Shown in pieces: positions 20,417 to 28,563 of a stretch of DNA of 64,000 nt. Each line of letters starts with the position of its first letter. Position 1 is the stretch's first letter. The notes under the pieces are model-generated. The model searched no databases. It was not told where the DNA came from and saw nothing but the letters and a program-made list of their open reading frames with translations. The stretch covers positions 744,001-808,000 of the forward strand of contig NZ_BMZQ01000002.1 of the NCBI RefSeq assembly GCF_014652875.1. Direction: 5' to 3'. Both the position numbers and the translations under genes were made by a program. The stretch comes from Tianweitania populi (GTDB lineage: Bacteria; Pseudomonadota; Alphaproteobacteria; Rhizobiales; Rhizobiaceae).

Positions 20417-20986
20417 TCAATCCTCGTCCCGCATCTTCGCCCATTTCAGGCCGGCATCGCCGGAGCTGGCTCCGACCCAGGCGCGCGATTTTGGCGCGGC
20501 GTCCACCAGAAACTCGACCGCATCATCGCCGTCGCCGGAGGCTTTGCGGTAGCCGACGATCTTGCCCTGCCGATAGGAGGGCTGGGCCTTGGAAACATGC
20601 AGAGCGAGATAAGCGCCCGCCGTCAGGCTCTGGTCGACATTGGCTTCCGGAACGGTCCATGATCCCGTCCAGAACCGGCCGTCGCCGAGATCGATGACGC
20701 CGTAATCCCTCTCGCCCACAAAGTGGTAGCCACTGACCACCATGTTGGTGCGCGACGGGCTCGTGCCTGCGCCGATGCGCGCAGTCGAGCGCGCGGATGC
20801 GCGGGTCGTGCTGGTGCTTCTGCTGGCACCGATCGCCGGCTTGCGCTCGGCAAGATCAAGATCGCACATCGCGATGAGATCGTCGGCACGCAGACGCACG
20901 GCATTCTCGCGGATGATCTCGACCTTCTTCTTGTCGAGCGCCGCCAGGGCTTCAGGCGTGAATTTGTGTTTAACCGGAGTAGCCAA
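20417..20986 (-). CDS. Conserved-looking hypothetical protein between pheS and pheT
   Basis: A 189-residue soluble protein I do not recognise. Residues 1-50 are charged and helical-looking (FTPEALAALDKKKVEIIRENAVRLRADDLIAMC). Residues 54-80 are a low-complexity Ser/Thr/Arg/Ala linker. The C-terminal half (81-189) looks like a compact beta-rich domain, with GYHFVGERDYGVIDLGDGRFWTGSW and a YLALHVSKAQPS segment. There are no membrane segments and no catalytic motif I can name. It is tightly packed (10 bp after pheS, 4 bp before pheT) and has the same GC-rich codon use as its neighbours, so it is a real gene of the operon. Confidence 0.72.
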   Translation of the reverse strand: MATPVKHKFTPEALAALDKKKVEIIRENAVRLRADDLIAMCDLDLAERKPAIGASRSTSTTRASARSTARIGAGTSPSRTNMVVSGYHFVGERDYGVIDLGDGRFWTGSWTVPEANVDQSLTAGAYLALHVSKAQPSYRQGKIVGYRKASGDGDDAVEFLVDAAPKSRAWVGASSGDAGLKWAKMRDED

Positions 20987-20995
20987 GATAATTCC

Positions 20996-22084
20996 TTAAG
21001 AGCTCAAGCCGCCGAACAAGGTCGGCATGTCGAGCGGGCGGAAGCCGTAGTGCTGGAGCCAGCGGACGTCGGCGTCGAAGAAGGCACGCAGATCCGGCAT
21101 GCCGTATTTCAGCATGGCGATGCGGTCGATGCCCATGCCCCAGGCAAAGCCCTGATACTCGTCTGGATCGAGACCACCGGCACGCAGGACGTTTGGGTGA
21201 ACCATGCCGCAACCCAGGATCTCCATCCAGTCATTGCCTTCGCCGAAGCGCACTTCGCCCGGACGCGAGCGGTCGCACTGGATGTCGACTTCCATCGACG
21301 GCTCGGTGAAGGGGAAGAAGCTGGGGCGGAAGCGCATGGTGACCGAGGGCACTTCGAAGAAGGCCTTGCAGAACTCTTCAAGCACCCATTTAAGGTTGCC
21401 AATATTGGCGGATTTGTCGACCACCAGACCTTCGACCTGATGGAACATCGGCGAATGGGTGGCGTCGGAATCCTGGCGATAGGTCTTGCCGGGAATGACG
21501 ATGCGGATCGGCGGCTTCTGCATTTCCATCGTGCGGATCTGCACCGGCGAAGTGTGGGTGCGCAGCAGCTTGCGCTCGCCGTTTTCATCCGGCTGGAAAA
21601 AGAAGGTGTCGTGCATTTCGCGTGCCGGATGACCTTCGGGGAAATTCAGCGCCGTGAAGTTGTAGTAGTCGCTTTCGACATCCGGCCCTTCGGCAATCGA
21701 GAAGCCGAGATCGCCGAAAATCGCGGCAATCTCGTCAATCACCTGGCTGATCGGATGGATGCGACCGCGTTCGGCCGGCGACTGGCGCACAGGCAGGGTC
21801 ACATCGAGCTTTTCCGATGCGAGACGGGCCGCAACGGCAACCTGGCGCAGTTCGGCCTTGCGGGCGGCGAGCGCTTCGGTGACCCGGTTCTTCAAGCCGT
21901 TGATGGCAGGTCCCTGAACCTGACGCTCTTCGGCCGACATCTTGCCGAGCGTTTTCAGCAGTTCCGAGATCGAGCCCTTCTTGCCGAGTGCTGCGACCCG
22001 GACATTTTCCAGCGCGGCTTCGTCGGATGCCGCTGCGATGTCGGCGACGACGCCGCTTTCGAGAGTTTCCAGATCGTTGCTCAT
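20996..22084 (-). CDS. pheS: Phenylalanyl-tRNA synthetase alpha chain
   Basis: Catalytic subunit charging tRNA-Phe with phenylalanine. The 362-residue class II synthetase has an N-terminal coiled-coil tRNA-binding region (1-90), then motif 1 around [13 protein letters not shown], motif 2 near [14 protein letters not shown] and motif 3 in [14 protein letters not shown] near the C-terminus. Start ATG at 22084. A 14-codon micro-frame in the leader ends in an ATGA overlap with this start, but it has no Phe codons, so it does not look like the attenuator known from enterobacteria. The rplT terminator lies in the 116-bp gap upstream. Confidence 0.98.
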   Translation of the reverse strand: MSNDLETLESGVVADIAAASDEAALENVRVAALGKKGSISELLKTLGKMSAEERQVQGPAINGLKNRVTEALAARKAELRQVAVAARLASEKLDVTLPVRQSPAERGRIHPISQVIDEIAAIFGDLGFSIAEGPDVESDYYNFTALNFPEGHPAREMHDTFFFQPDENGERKLLRTHTSPVQIRTMEMQKPPIRIVIPGKTYRQDSDATHSPMFHQVEGLVVDKSANIGNLKWVLEEFCKAFFEVPSVTMRFRPSFFPFTEPSMEVDIQCDRSRPGEVRFGEGNDWMEILGCGMVHPNVLRAGGLDPDEYQGFAWGMGIDRIAMLKYGMPDLRAFFDADVRWLQHYGFRPLDMPTLFGGLSS

Positions 22085-22126
22085 CTCAGGCTCATGCTGC
22101 GACGGTGGTTGTCGCGTTTCGACATA

Positions 22127-22161
22127 AGAAAAACCCGCGCCAGCCCTGCCAGCGCGGGTTT
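22127..22161 (-). terminator. Rho-independent terminator of the rpmI-rplT transcript
   Basis: A perfect 10-bp stem (22131-22140 with 22152-22161), 11-nt loop, followed on the minus strand by a run of five T. It lies 39 bp past the rplT stop and 47 bp before the pheS start, so it separates the ribosomal-protein genes from pheS, or works as an attenuator for pheS. Confidence 0.85.
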
Positions 22162-22200
22162 CCCAAATCAGAATAGAATGTGCTTGGGAAGCGCTAGCAG

Positions 22201-22602
22201 TTAAGCAACAGCGCGTTCAAAAGCACCCGGCGTGGTGTCCTTGAGGTATTCCAGCGCAACCTTGGCCTTTTCGACCAGAGCAGCGAAGGCCACCGGCTCA
22301 TGGATCGCCATGTCCGACAGGATCTTGCGATCGATCTCGATGCCAGCCTTGTTCAGACCGTCGATGAAACGGCCATAGGTCAGGCCATGCTCGCGGGTGG
22401 CGGCATTGATACGCTGAACCCACAGGGCGCGGAAGTTGCGCTTGCGATTCTTGCGATCGCGGTAAGCATATTGCAGCGACTTTTCGACTGCCTGCTTGGC
22501 GATGCGGATGGTGTTCTTGCGACGGCCATAGAAGCCCTTGGCGGCGTCCAGAACCTTCTTGTGCTTGGCGTGGGACGTTACGCCCCGTTTGACACGTGCC
22601 AT
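22201..22602 (-). CDS. rplT: 50S ribosomal protein L20
   Basis: Binds 23S rRNA early in large-subunit assembly; in some bacteria it represses its own operon by binding the leader or intergenic RNA. The 133-residue product starts [18 protein letters not shown] and contains [31 protein letters not shown] and the [14 protein letters not shown] loop. It carries a C-terminal extension relative to the roughly 118-residue enterobacterial protein. It follows rpmI by 91 bp, a gap that holds a strong RNA hairpin. Confidence 0.98.
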   Translation of the reverse strand: MARVKRGVTSHAKHKKVLDAAKGFYGRRKNTIRIAKQAVEKSLQYAYRDRKNRKRNFRALWVQRINAATREHGLTYGRFIDGLNKAGIEIDRKILSDMAIHEPVAFAALVEKAKVALEYLKDTTPGAFERAVA

Positions 22603-22639
22603 GTCATGATCTCCTTAAAACGCGCTGTTTTTTGTTCGC

Positions 22640-22681
22640 CTCGGTCCTAATCCGAAAAGTCTGCAACTTTTCGGGGCCGAG
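22640..22681 (-). repeat. Two-tier hairpin between rpmI and rplT
   Basis: An inner 8-bp perfect stem (22652-22659 with 22667-22674, 7-nt loop) is nested inside an outer 5-bp stem (22640-22644 with 22677-22681). On the transcribed strand it is followed by an A-rich, not T-rich, stretch, so it is not a terminator. A regulatory or processing structure in the rpmI-rplT mRNA is plausible. Confidence 0.55.
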
Positions 22682-22693
22682 CCTGCCGACGAC

Positions 22694-22897
22694 TTAGAGG
22701 CCGTTCGGGAGGAAATTCGTGATGACCTTCTTGGCATCCGGTTCAGCAAGAACCATCGTGCCGCGGGCATCGCGAATGAACTTGTTGGAGCGCTTGATCA
22801 TGCCGTGGCGCTTGCCAGCAGCAGCTGCCAGCACCTTGCCGGTGCCAGTGATCTTGAACCGCTTCTTTGCAGCGGACTTGGTCTTCATCTTGGGCAT
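22694..22897 (-). CDS. rpmI: 50S ribosomal protein L35
   Basis: A 67-residue basic protein of the large ribosomal subunit. [21 protein letters not shown] at the N-terminus and [15 protein letters not shown] in the middle are diagnostic. It lies upstream of rplT as in most bacteria, but is separated from infC by a methyltransferase gene. Its 176-bp leader contains a short GCGCC/GGCGC hairpin (22922-22935). Confidence 0.98.
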   Translation of the reverse strand: MPKMKTKSAAKKRFKITGTGKVLAAAAGKRHGMIKRSNKFIRDARGTMVLAEPDAKKVITNFLPNGL

Positions 22898-23073
22898 TTT
22901 GCTTTATACTCCGTTCTTATTGCGCCAATCGGCGCTCTTATCGGTTCGAGCCTTGGTTGAAGACCGGTGGCTCAAACAGCATTGAGAGCCGCCACGGCAT
23001 GCCCTGCCGGACGGCTCCTTTAACGGGGCGCTCTGTAACAGCAAGAACGCCTGAGCGCAAGCACCGCGCTTAA

Positions 23074-23694
23074 TCAGGGGACCCGGAAAAGAACCGGGAT
23101 CCACCCGCTGGCCTGCGCGATTTCGATGAATTCGAAGAACGGGATGGATGCGAAGAAAACCAGGCCGTCGATCAGGGTGTTGTTGAGGATCTTCGGCCGA
23201 AACGTCACAGTTTCCTGATCGCGATAGATCAGGGGATTGGGAAAAAAGCGCGGCACGCGCGCCAGGTAGTCGGTATACGGCGCACCCAGAACGCAGGTGA
23301 GATAACGCTCCTCGCGCCTGGCAACGACATGGAAGGATACCGCGCAGATCACGCCGCAAGCCAAGGCCACCAGAAGGCTGCCGGTTTGCGCCCCGACACC
23401 GAGGGCAGCTATGCTCGAGAAGAAATAGAGCGGATTGCGGGTGACCGAATAGGGTCCGGTTTCAACAACCGACTTCGATTTATGGCCATCGATATAGAGG
23501 ATCGACCACAAACGCCCGGCGATGCCAACCAGCATCAGGGCCAGGCCATAGGCCTCGATCTGCTCATGCCAGATTTCCGGCTGGCTCGATGCGCTGAACA
23601 CCAGCAGCAAACAGATCAGCAGGATCATGCAGCCCAGAACCATACGGCGCGCCGACTGATAGCGCGCCATGGACTGGGAATTTTCATTGCTCAT
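23074..23694 (-). CDS. Membrane isoprenylcysteine-methyltransferase-like protein
   Basis: A 206-residue integral membrane protein. Hydrophobic segments (about 18-37, 44-60, 94-122, 170-190) surround the ICMT/PEMT signature ETGPYSVTRNPLYFFSS, and a second signature, REERYLTCVLGAPYTDYLARVPRFFP, binds SAM and closes the active site. The family methylates small or lipid-linked substrates; the bacterial substrates are mostly unknown. The ATG at 23694 gives a normal-length N-terminus; an in-frame TTG 16 codons upstream, 6 bp after infC, is less likely. It sits between infC and rpmI, where most genomes have no gene. Confidence 0.8.
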   Translation of the reverse strand: MSNENSQSMARYQSARRMVLGCMILLICLLLVFSASSQPEIWHEQIEAYGLALMLVGIAGRLWSILYIDGHKSKSVVETGPYSVTRNPLYFFSSIAALGVGAQTGSLLVALACGVICAVSFHVVARREERYLTCVLGAPYTDYLARVPRFFPNPLIYRDQETVTFRPKILNNTLIDGLVFFASIPFFEFIEIAQASGWIPVLFRVP

Positions 23695-23748
23695 GATGAA
23701 GACGTCCGGACCAGCGGTTGAACCGCTGATCCGCCGCTTCAATCATGG

Positions 23749-24285
23749 CTATCTCGGGGCGAGAACCATCATCATCTGACGGCCTTCGAGCTTCGGCTCG
23801 GCCTCGACCTTGGCGATGGTCTCCGTTTCCGCCTTGACGCGGTTCAGGAGGGCCATGCCGAGTTCCATATGCGCCATTTCGCGACCGCGGAAGCGCAGGG
23901 TCAGCTTGACCTTGTCGCCTTCCTCGAAGAAGCGGTGAACGGCGCGCATCTTCACGTCATAATCATGCGTGTCGATGTTGGGACGCATCTTGATCTCCTT
24001 GATCTCGATGGTCTTCTGATTCTTGCGCGCTTCGGCAGCCTTCTTCTGGCTGGCATATTTCAGCTTGCCGAGATCGAGGATCTTGCAGACCGGCGGCTCG
24101 GCATTGGGGGAAATTTCCACGAGATCAAGCCCAGCCTGCTCGGCGATCTCAAGCGCTTCCTGAATAGAGACGTTGCCGCGATTGGCGCCCGTGTCGTCGA
24201 TCAGCTGGACACGCGGAACCCGGATATCCCGGTTGGACCGTGGGCCGTCCTTGGTTGCCGGCGCGGCTTTGAATGGTCTGCGAAT
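23749..24285 (-). CDS. infC: Translation initiation factor IF-3 (AUU start)
   Basis: Binds the 30S subunit, prevents premature 50S joining and discriminates against non-canonical start codons. The predicted 178-residue product has the N-domain ([44 protein letters not shown]), linker and C-domain ([17 protein letters not shown]). The start is taken as ATT at 24285-24283. It places a perfect AGGAG 9 bp upstream, gives the length expected for the family, and matches the known use of AUU by infC for autoregulation. The open frame extends 34 codons further 5' to an ATG, but that stretch is unlike IF-3. Confidence 0.95.
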   Translation of the reverse strand: MRRPFKAAPATKDGPRSNRDIRVPRVQLIDDTGANRGNVSIQEALEIAEQAGLDLVEISPNAEPPVCKILDLGKLKYASQKKAAEARKNQKTIEIKEIKMRPNIDTHDYDVKMRAVHRFFEEGDKVKLTLRFRGREMAHMELGMALLNRVKAETETIAKVEAEPKLEGRQMMMVLAPR

Positions 24286-24294
24286 GGTCGTACT

Positions 24295-24299
24295 CTCCT
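24295..24299 (-). promoter_or_regulatory. Shine-Dalgarno of infC supporting the AUU start
   Basis: AGGAG on the minus strand, 9 nt upstream of the ATT codon at 24285. No ATG, GTG or TTG lies at a comparable distance in the IF-3 frame, so this site decides the start. Confidence 0.75.
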
Positions 24300-24489
24300 G
24301 ACTATTGAACGGACAGATGGATATCGGCTTGCCGCCATACCAGACACGCGGCACAACACGATGTGGGGGAATGTCGTTCACCCGCACGATGTGTCAATAG
24401 CATGCCAGCGGGCGAAAATCACCTGCTGCGATCAGAAACCTGTTTTTCAGCCGTCCAGCCGAACAAGCAGTTCAATGAAGGATTGATGG

Positions 24490-25290
24490 ATGGGCGAAAC
24501 GGGAGAGATGGCGGCAGCCACCGGTGAGGTCGCGGGCAGGCTCGATGTGGGTGATGTAAGCATCGCCTATCGTCACGCCAAGGGCGCCGCGCCGGGCTTG
24601 ATGTGGCTGGGCGGCTATCGCTCCGACATGACCGGCACGAAGGCAGAGGTTCTTGCGGCTTACGCGGCCGAACAGGGGCTGCAATTTACAAGGCACGATT
24701 ATTCCGGTCATGGCGCTTCCGGTGGAGCGTTCGCTGATGGCACGATTTCGCTGTGGCTCGAACAGTCACTGGCCGTGATGGATCAGATCACCGAAGGTCC
24801 GCAGATCCTGGTCGGCTCCTCCATGGGCGGCTGGATCGCGCTGCGCATGGTGCAGGAAATGAACAAGCGCGGCGACAAAGGCCGCATCGCCGGCTTGCTG
24901 CTGATTGCGCCGGCGCCCGATTTCACGGCTGAACTGATGCAGCCGCTTTTGACCAAGAAACAGAAGCAGCAAATCGAAACGCTCGGCTATCTGGAAGAGG
25001 TATCGCAATATTCCGACCAGCCCAACATCTATACGCGCGCGCTGTTCGAGGACGGCGAGCGGAACCGCGTGCTGACCGGGCTGATCGACACGCATTGCCC
25101 GGTGACGATCCTGCAAGGGATGGCGGATCCCGATGTGCCGCACAGCCACGCGCTGAAGCTCGTCGAGCATCTGCCGGCCGACAATGTCACGTTGTCGCTG
25201 ATCCCCGATGGCGATCACCGTTTGTCGCGGCCGCAGGATCTCGATCTCATCACCCGCAGCGTTTCCAGCCTGGTTGAACAGGTTCGGTAG
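24490..25290 (+). CDS. Alpha/beta hydrolase
   Basis: A 266-residue alpha/beta-hydrolase resembling the ABHD10/prolyl-oligopeptidase-like hydrolases. The oxyanion region is LMWLGGYRSDMTGTKA, followed by RHDYSGHGASGG. The nucleophile elbow is GSSMGGW (central Ser), and the last part holds an acid in MADPDVPH and the catalytic His in GDHRLSRPQDL. The substrate could be a carboxylester or thioester; it is not determinable here. ATG at 24490 has AAGGA about 9 bp upstream. It is transcribed divergently from infC, and the BenE-like transporter starts 10 bp after its stop, so the two are probably co-transcribed. Confidence 0.82.
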   Translation: MGETGEMAAATGEVAGRLDVGDVSIAYRHAKGAAPGLMWLGGYRSDMTGTKAEVLAAYAAEQGLQFTRHDYSGHGASGGAFADGTISLWLEQSLAVMDQITEGPQILVGSSMGGWIALRMVQEMNKRGDKGRIAGLLLIAPAPDFTAELMQPLLTKKQKQQIETLGYLEEVSQYSDQPNIYTRALFEDGERNRVLTGLIDTHCPVTILQGMADPDVPHSHALKLVEHLPADNVTLSLIPDGDHRLSRPQDLDLITRSVSSLVEQVR

Positions 25291-25300
25291 GGAAAACCGC

Positions 25301-26452
25301 ATGCGCCTGTCGATTCCGGTTTCGGGCTTTGTTGCGGCGATCGTCGGCTTCGGCGGTACGCTGGCACTGGTGATCGCGGCAGCGCAGGCCGTGGGCGCGA
25401 ACCAGGCGCAGATGGCGAGTGCGGTCACGGCGCTCTGCCTGGCGATGGCGCTTGAAACCGCGGTTCTGTCCTGGCGCTTTCGCATGCCGATCGTGACGGC
25501 CTGGTCGACACCGGGTGCGGCGCTGATTGCCGCCAGCACCGGCTTTACGATCAACGAGGCGGTGGGCGCCTTTCTGCTCACCGCGCTGCTTCTGATCGCG
25601 ACCGGCCTGTTCAAGCCGCTGACGAGGCTGATCGCGCGCATTCCGGCTTCCATTGCATCCGGCATGCTGGCCGGCATCGTGGTTGGTCTGGTGACACGCG
25701 CCTTTGCGGCCATTCCAACGGACCCGGTCTTTATTCTCGGTTTGATCGCCGTGTTTTTCCTGGTGCGCTTGTGGAACCCGGCGATGTCCGTGCTGGCGAT
25801 CCTGGTTGGCGGCAGTCTGCTCGCCTTTTTTACCGGACGCGTCGGCGTTTTGCCCACGCCTGAACTTTCGACCCTGACGCTGATTGCGCCTGCATTCTCA
25901 TGGCAGGCGGCGATCGGCATTTCCTTGCCGCTTTATCTCGTGACCATGGCCTCGCAGAACCTGTCCGGTGTCGCAGTCTTGCGCGCGGCCGGCTACGAGC
26001 CCCCAGCCGGCCCGGCTATCGCCGCCACCGGTCTGATGTCGCTGCTGACGGCACCATTCGGCGCGCTGACGACCTGCCTTGCCGCCATCTCGGCTGCGAT
26101 CTGCACAGGAGCCGATGTTCATCCCGATCCGGCCGAGCGCTGGAAGACCGGTCTGTTCTACGCACTGTCTTATCTGGTCTTCGCGATCTTTGGTGCGTCT
26201 CTGGTGGCGCTGTTTGCCGTGCTGCCGACGAGCTTCATTGCGCTTGTCGCCGGCCTGGCGCTGCTTGCTTCGCTGGCCAACGCGCTGACCATCGCGATGC
26301 GCGAGGAAGGGCATCGCACCGCTGCCATCACCGCGTTTGCCGTGACGGCTTCCGGGCTCGTTCTGGGCGGGATTGGGGCGGCGTTCTGGGGGCTCCTTGC
26401 CGGGCTGATCGTGCACGGGCTCGAAACTTGGAAAAGTACATGGAAGATCTGA
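25301..26452 (+). CDS. BenE-family benzoate/proton symporter-like transporter
   Basis: A 383-residue inner-membrane protein with about 11-12 transmembrane segments. It has the BenE-family features FVAAIVGFGGTLALVIAAAQAVGA, the WSTPGAALI motif after TM2-3, and the ASQNLSGVAVLRAAGY...TGLMSLLTAPFGA...CLAAISAAICTG region around the substrate site. Characterised members import benzoate with protons, but no aromatic-degradation gene is near. A different aromatic or purine-like substrate is possible, since the fold is shared with nucleobase transporters. ATG at 25301 follows the hydrolase stop by 10 bp with a weak GGGAAAA site. Confidence 0.8.
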   Translation: MRLSIPVSGFVAAIVGFGGTLALVIAAAQAVGANQAQMASAVTALCLAMALETAVLSWRFRMPIVTAWSTPGAALIAASTGFTINEAVGAFLLTALLLIATGLFKPLTRLIARIPASIASGMLAGIVVGLVTRAFAAIPTDPVFILGLIAVFFLVRLWNPAMSVLAILVGGSLLAFFTGRVGVLPTPELSTLTLIAPAFSWQAAIGISLPLYLVTMASQNLSGVAVLRAAGYEPPAGPAIAATGLMSLLTAPFGALTTCLAAISAAICTGADVHPDPAERWKTGLFYALSYLVFAIFGASLVALFAVLPTSFIALVAGLALLASLANALTIAMREEGHRTAAITAFAVTASGLVLGGIGAAFWGLLAGLIVHGLETWKSTWKI

Positions 26453-26560
26453 TACTTATTAGGTTTTCAACAAAGCTGTCTTGTATTGCCTGAAATGCTC
26501 TCCCATCTGTTTTTCAAGCAGCCGATGTCGGTTGTTTCCTAACTGAAGGAACGCAAGCAA

Positions 26561-26998
26561 ATGCACACGACTGCACTGATCCGACCGGCTTGGACGCCGG
26601 CGACCATTGCGCTCATGGTAGTCGGCTTCGTGGTCTTTTGGCCTCTCGGCCTGGCCATGCTGGCCTACATCCTGTGGGGCGACCGGCTTGACGGTTTCAA
26701 GCGCACGATGAACGGCGAAGGCTGGTTCAAGAACTGCTCGGCCAAGCGGTCGAGTCATTTCGGCGGCGGCTTCAACTCGACCGGCAATGTGGCATTCGAC
26801 GATTGGCGTTCGGCTGAGCTGACGCGCCTCGAAGAAGAGCGCCGCAAGCTGGACGAAGCACGCGACGAATTCGACGCCTATGTCCGCGAACTGCGCCGCG
26901 CCAAGGACCAGGACGAGTTCGACCGTTTCATGAACAACCGCAAGAGCCGTCCGGCTTCGAGCGAAGGTTCGACGGAGATCCGCGATCCGGGCGTCTGA
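26561..26998 (+). CDS. DUF2852 membrane-anchored protein
   Basis: A 145-residue protein of the DUF2852 family found in alphaproteobacteria. A hydrophobic segment at 14-38 (TIALMVVGFVVFWPLGLAMLAYILWGD) anchors it. A Gly/Ser-rich stretch follows, then the conserved NVAFDDWRSAELTRLEEERRKLDEAR coiled-coil region that ends in FDRFMNNR. The topology suggests a cytoplasmic coiled coil tethered to the inner membrane. Function unknown. AAGGAA precedes the ATG at 26561, and a strong terminator follows, so it may be its own transcript. Confidence 0.88.
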   Translation: MHTTALIRPAWTPATIALMVVGFVVFWPLGLAMLAYILWGDRLDGFKRTMNGEGWFKNCSAKRSSHFGGGFNSTGNVAFDDWRSAELTRLEEERRKLDEARDEFDAYVRELRRAKDQDEFDRFMNNRKSRPASSEGSTEIRDPGV

Positions 26999-27024
26999 TC
27001 CCGCCCCGATCAACCAAACCATGG

Positions 27025-27052
27025 AACGGCGCCTTTCGAGGCGCCGTTTTTT
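27025..27052 (+). terminator. Rho-independent terminator after the DUF2852 gene
   Basis: A 9-bp perfect stem (27025-27033 with 27040-27048), 6-nt loop and six T, 26 bp after the stop codon. Confidence 0.92.
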
Positions 27053-27099
27053 ATGCGCCGCGCCTTCTTCATTGTCCGCGAATCGCGCTAGCTCACCGC

Positions 27100-27861
27100 A
27101 TGGGTCTTCTTTCCGCCTTTTCCCGTCCGCGCAAACCGGCCATCGCGCCGCCAGTGGATCGTGCGTTCACGGTGGCGGGGCGCACCTTGCCGCTCAAGAT
27201 CGTTCAGAACCAGCGCTCGACGCGGCTGACGCTGCGCATCGATGTCGGCGGACGCGGGCTTCGGGTCACCACGCCGCCCGGCATCTCCCAGCGCGACGTC
27301 GACCGCTTCATCGAGCGCCATACCGGCTGGCTGGAAACGCGGCTGGCGAAGTATCCCGACCGGCCGGCAGTGCGCGCTGGCGTGCGCATCCCCATCCGCG
27401 GCGTGCCGCATCTCATCCTGCACGAGACCGGCAAACGCGGCTCTGTTTCGATCGGTGACGTTGATGGCAGCCCGGTTCTGCACGTGCACGGCGATGAGCA
27501 GCATCTGCCCCGCCGGATCAGCGACTTCCTGAAGCGCGAAGCCAAGCGCGATATCGAGGCGCTGGTGGCCAAGCATACGGAAACCGTCGGCCGCAAGGCG
27601 AAGTCGATCCGCTTCAAGGACACGACGAGCCGTTGGGGCTCCTGCACGGCAGATGGCGGCCTGTCCTTTTCGTGGCGCATCATGATGGCGCCGCCTGCCG
27701 TGATCGACTACCTCGTGGCGCATGAGGTCGCGCATCTCAAGGAAATGAACCACGGGCCGCACTTCTGGGCGCTGTGCAAGGCGCTTTGCCCCGAGACCGA
27801 GCGCTGCAAGGCCTGGCTGAAGAAGAATGGCGGCGCTTTGCAGGCGATTGCATTTGAATAG
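27100..27861 (+). CDS. YgjP-like (SprT/DUF45) zinc metallopeptidase
   Basis: A 253-residue cytoplasmic protein of the YgjP/UTP-pyrophosphatase-like M48-related family. The C-terminal domain has SRWGSC (177-182), the zinc site HEVAH (208-212), and a further His in NHGPHFW (His221), the usual arrangement of this family. Residues 20-160 form the beta-rich N-terminal part. The cellular substrate is unknown. Start ATG 27100. The trpF start lies 28 bp after its stop, so read-through into the trp genes is possible. Confidence 0.85.
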   Translation: MGLLSAFSRPRKPAIAPPVDRAFTVAGRTLPLKIVQNQRSTRLTLRIDVGGRGLRVTTPPGISQRDVDRFIERHTGWLETRLAKYPDRPAVRAGVRIPIRGVPHLILHETGKRGSVSIGDVDGSPVLHVHGDEQHLPRRISDFLKREAKRDIEALVAKHTETVGRKAKSIRFKDTTSRWGSCTADGGLSFSWRIMMAPPAVIDYLVAHEVAHLKEMNHGPHFWALCKALCPETERCKAWLKKNGGALQAIAFE

Positions 27862-27889
27862 ACGGGGTCTCGCCGCTATCTCCTTTCCC

Positions 27890-28540
27890 ATGGACATCAA
27901 GATCTGCGGGCTCTCGACGCCCGAAACCGTCAATGCCGCGCTGGACGGCGGAGCGAGCCATATCGGCTTCATCTTCTTCACGAAGAGCCCGCGCAATGTG
28001 TCGGCCGAGACCGCTGGTGCGTTGCGGCAGGCGGCGCGTGGGCGGGCGCAGGCTGTTGTCGTCACGGTCAACGCGGATGATGACGCGCTGGACGACATCG
28101 TGTCTGCCGTCGAGCCGGATGTGTTGCAACTGCATGGCAGCGAAACGCCGGAGCGCGTGTCAGCAGTGAAAGCGCGCTATGGTTTGCCGGTCATGAAGGC
28201 GCTGTCGATCTCGACGGCCGACGATCTTGTGCGCGCACAGAGTTTTGCCGGCATTGCCGATCGCCTCCTGTTCGATGCCAAGCCGCCCAAGGGTGCGGAG
28301 CTTCCGGGCGGCAATGGCATCACGTTCGATTGGTCGCTGCTCGCAACCCTTGACGGTTCGCTGCCTTACATGCTTTCCGGAGGGCTCAACGCGTCGAATG
28401 TCGGCGACGCCTTGGCGCGCGTTCATCCATCCGGACTGGACATCTCGTCGGGTGTCGAGAGCGCGCCGGGCATCAAGGATGTCGCGCTGATCAAAGCTTT
28501 CTTTGCAGCCATCCGCAGCGCTCAACAGCGCGCGGCTTGA
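27890..28540 (+). CDS. trpF: Phosphoribosylanthranilate isomerase
   Basis: Amadori rearrangement of N-(5'-phosphoribosyl)anthranilate in tryptophan synthesis. The 216-residue TIM barrel starts [14 protein letters not shown] (the catalytic Cys in KICG), with [35 protein letters not shown] and the phosphate-binding [11 protein letters not shown] and [16 protein letters not shown] segments. The ATG at 27890 is the conserved start; an upstream in-frame start overlaps the YgjP-like gene and adds unconserved sequence. First gene of trpF-trpB-X-Y-trpA. Confidence 0.96.
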   Translation: MDIKICGLSTPETVNAALDGGASHIGFIFFTKSPRNVSAETAGALRQAARGRAQAVVVTVNADDDALDDIVSAVEPDVLQLHGSETPERVSAVKARYGLPVMKALSISTADDLVRAQSFAGIADRLLFDAKPPKGAELPGGNGITFDWSLLATLDGSLPYMLSGGLNASNVGDALARVHPSGLDISSGVESAPGIKDVALIKAFFAAIRSAQQRAA

Positions 28541-28563
28541 ACTCAATCTTTCAGGAGGACGGC

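Noticed and set aside
22131-22161. Phenylalanine attenuator of pheS
   Set aside because: The hairpin fits termination of rplT, and the small leader frame after it has no Phe codons, so classical attenuation is not supported.
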